A DNA stretch of 64,000 nt from Cloeon dipterum (taxonomy: Eukaryota; Arthropoda; Insecta; Ephemeroptera; Baetidae): the NCBI RefSeq assembly GCF_949628265.1, contig NC_088790.1:12590545-12654544 (forward strand). Reading direction: 5' to 3'. The notes beneath the pieces are model-generated. The model did no database searches. It saw only the letters and a program-made list of their open reading frames with translations, and was not told where the DNA came from. Positions 61,392 through 64,000 of this stretch are shown piece by piece (within the stretch, counting starts at the first letter, position 1; each line of letters opens with the position of its first letter). A program made the translations under genes and the position numbers.

Positions 61392-64000
61392 TCTAGTGCG
61401 TGGAGATTGGCTGGCTCTGCTGGCTGCTTGCTGCTCGATTGTTGCTCAGGTGGTGAGTGCGTTGTTGCAACGGCGTGCCGAAGCTATTTATACCTGGCGC
61501 GGGTCCCTGCTCTTCTCGGCCGCCCCACTCGGCCGTGTGCCGCTGCCGCCCGAGATGCACCGCGCATACATACATACATACATATACACACACAAATCCA
61601 TACACATACACACACAATGACCAAACACAAATTGCACTTATATGGATCTCTTTCAGCGGCACCTTTTCTCCCTTTGTCGTCTTTTTACTCCGCAGGTGCG
61701 ATCCGCGCCACAAAAGGACGCCCGTTTTCGGTTTTGCCAAAGTACCCGCGAGCTGCATATTGACCCCGATCCTCGCTGCGCGTGAAAACACGTGTTCTAG
61801 TATGAGTATGACGCCGCCTTGCATTCCACCCTCTTCAACAGGTCCTACTTTCCGCTGTTCAAATTTGCACACAACGCCTTTTGACTCGACAAGCGGCAAT
61901 TGTTTGCGTAAGCACACACAAATTTTACGCGTCTAATGAACGAATAACCAAGAGGAGGTTACAAAATAAATTGGAATGATAACGTTATAGGCTTCACTTT
62001 TCTTTCAATATTTAAAACTAGTGTGCAAACTCTTGCAACAGTAAAAATTAAAATTCTACTAATTTACTCCGAAAATTTACAGTGCTTGACCATAATTCCA
62101 TGACAAATTTCGATTATTCTCGTCGAGATCTATCCTACGGTGTTAGCCACTATTCCGTGAAACTCTTTGTCATGGAATAAAATAAGATTTCAAGTAGGGA
62201 GACGGTGCTTACCATTTAAAAAGAATGCTAACTTAGCACCTAATTTTCTCAAAAATGTAACTCAAACCTCAAGGGCTAGTTTATTCAGTAGCAACTAGGA
62301 AACATCATAAAAAGCTGTCAAATGATATCTATCCACTCAAATAAAAAAGCAAATAATTTATTTAATGCAAATCATCACTCCTGTCGAATATCTCAATTTA
62401 GAAGTCTTAGTCATGATTACATCCGCGTCATCAGACCGTTTTTTGACACAAATATGACATAACCAAAGGATTAAATAAGACAAACTAGCTCGGTTTATTT
62501 TGACTGCACGCTAAACTGGCCCAACGAGTGCGGCGCGATTCCATTGTCCGCGTGTCTCAAGAGTGAAACCGACGTGCATGCAGGTCGCGCTTCTGCCTCG
62601 ATTCGTCGCATGGGGCGCGCAATAAAGAGAGAAGAAGCGAGCCGCTCAAAATCCGGTTTTCGTCGTTTTCTCAAGTGCATTTGCTCCTTGAAAAGTGCAT
62701 CCTCCGACAGGCCGGCAGCTTTCCCAACCTCGATTCCGTCTCACGGATATGCACTCACCAATTTCGATTACAAACATCCTGATAGTGCAAGCACTTGTTG
62801 ATCTTCCTGCGCAAAAAGCGGTCTGTTCGCTCAGATCGATTGATTTCGACTTTAGAAAGCCAGTTCCAAGTACGTACCTGAGATAAAACTCAAACTGGAT
62901 CTTTTTGTTTGTATCTTTGTTTTGAGTTATTTCAATTTAAATGTTTTATTAATTATATTATGCTAGTTTCAATGGTTCTCACCACGATAGCGTGAATTTT
63001 TTTCTCTGATCAGGACAAAATATTTTGTAAAAAGAAAATATAATATAATAGATATAAATAGATAATTGCTTAGCTCAGAAATAGATTATCAATAGTACGT
63101 TTAATGCACTAAACAAATCAAGACCGGAACAAACAGGAATCATCGTTGACCTTTACAGCCTTGCAATTATAAAATACAGTTATATCTTCTACTGAAAATC
63201 GAAGAGTTAAGTGCCTAAAATACCTAAAATGCATTGAAATTCGTCCGAATTGTCCACCCCCTAAATTGGAAATCCGTTCTCTCAATTAAAATCATCTCAT
63301 CAAATGACAAAAGGCGTGGAAATTGTCCTCATATTGATTTCCGCATTCGTCGTCTCGTCCTCAGAAAAGTCAGCTGGGGGATCTGCTGCTCCACATTCTG
63401 CATTTCCTAGCGGAGCAATTACAGATCAATTATTCTAATACGTACGTAGGCTAACGCGCGTGCAGTGAAATTACCTGCTACGACGCGTCCAGCGAACTGA
63501 CCTGAATTCGTTTCGTCAGGGCAGCAAACGCGCGAGAAGCTGTTGGCCGGCACCGGTGCAATATAAAATATAATTTAATCATAATAATAACAACAGCAAT
63601 AACAAGCGTCTGAAGCGACTCGCTGAGAGCGGCCAACGCTGCTGATGCCGAGAGATGCCTCGACCCGCACGCCTCGAAACTTTTTCGCCTCGTTTGAGAT
63701 GTAAAATGCAGCTCTGCAATGCCTCTCGGATGAGATGTAACGAGATTGGTCTTTTTTCCTTCCAATGTAATAAGGCAATTCGCCATCATGAAATAAAAAC
63801 ATTATTCCGTTTTTTCATTTTTATTGTTGGGAATTTTAGGCAACTTGTACAATGGAAAGTCAGTTCTTTTACAGTATTTAACATTTTGAGTTCTCATATT
63901 TAATATTTGGAGTTTTAAATTTAGGACTATTGTTTCCTGCTCATGAAAAAATTAGTCCAGGCTGCATTCAAATCTTTCAAAAACATTTCTTAACGAACTG
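61392..64000. other. Upstream flank of Osiris copy 3 to the window edge
   Basis: This contains the copy 3 promoter, a CATA/CACA-type simple repeat at about 61565-61616, and GC-richer patches at 62510-62880 and 63340-63700. Long frames across 61390-61940 on both strands are products of the simple repeat and GC-rich DNA. No coding gene is supported. Confidence 0.5.
61461..61494 (-). promoter_or_regulatory. Core promoter of Osiris copy 3
   Basis: A textbook TATAAATAG box occupies 61492-61484 on the minus strand, 93-101 bases upstream of the start codon. Transcription should begin near 61461-61464, in TGCAACAAC. The initiator match is weak. Confidence 0.6.

Noticed and set aside
61393..61936. 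Frames of 118-174 codons on both strands
   Set aside because: They come from the CATA/CACA simple repeat and the GC-rich promoter of Osiris copy 3.

Overview
The window is nuclear DNA from an insect. Genes are split by many short introns (often 50-130 bp, GT-AG), intergenic DNA is AT-rich, and three members of the Osiris family, known only from insects, are present. Other gene models also read as arthropod homologues. Nothing in the sequence fixes the order or species.

Layout, left to right. 1-620 holds the first coding exon of HMG-CoA synthase (minus), the rest lying off the left edge. 4655-7043 carries two tandem GNAT N-acetyltransferase paralogues of the insect arylalkylamine N-acetyltransferase-like group (minus, four exons each). 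8584-11925 is a complete 12-exon SLC5-type sodium-coupled monocarboxylate/multivitamin transporter (minus). 16806-19214 is the bHLH factor Fer1, the insect PTF1A orthologue (minus, three exons). 24898-25199 is a small two-exon gene for a 79-residue single-pass membrane protein (minus). It stands head-to-head with Nit2/omega-amidase (plus, six exons, 25776-30055). Intron 4 of Nit2 holds a 1.95-kb, almost perfectly palindromic foldback element. The right half (31205-61391) contains three Osiris genes on the minus strand, about 219, 228 and 232 residues, separated by 13-14 kb stretches with no recognisable coding gene.

The Osiris genes encode secreted or endosomal proteins with an N-terminal signal peptide and a long hydrophobic segment. 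In flies the clustered family acts in cuticle and tracheal development, and the cluster underlies the Triplo-lethal locus. The three copies here share a phase-1 intron just before the hydrophobic block and each has a TATA-type core promoter. The deserts between them are not uniform: GC-richer blocks of a few hundred bases alternate with AT-rich DNA, which is what a dispersed enhancer landscape would look like.

Main items for a second look: the Nit2 intronic palindrome (31 bp from a splice acceptor, with three AGGTCA nuclear-receptor half-sites in tandem in each arm), the unannotated small membrane protein gene, orphan TATA+Inr promoters in gene-free DNA (22.1 kb, 23.1 kb, 41.4 kb), conservation in Fer1 of both RBPJ-contact tryptophans, and a cysteine-free Osiris protein whose large intron holds a GC-rich, homeodomain-site-bearing block. 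All exon boundaries were worked out by eye from reading frame and splice sites; no alignment or search was run.
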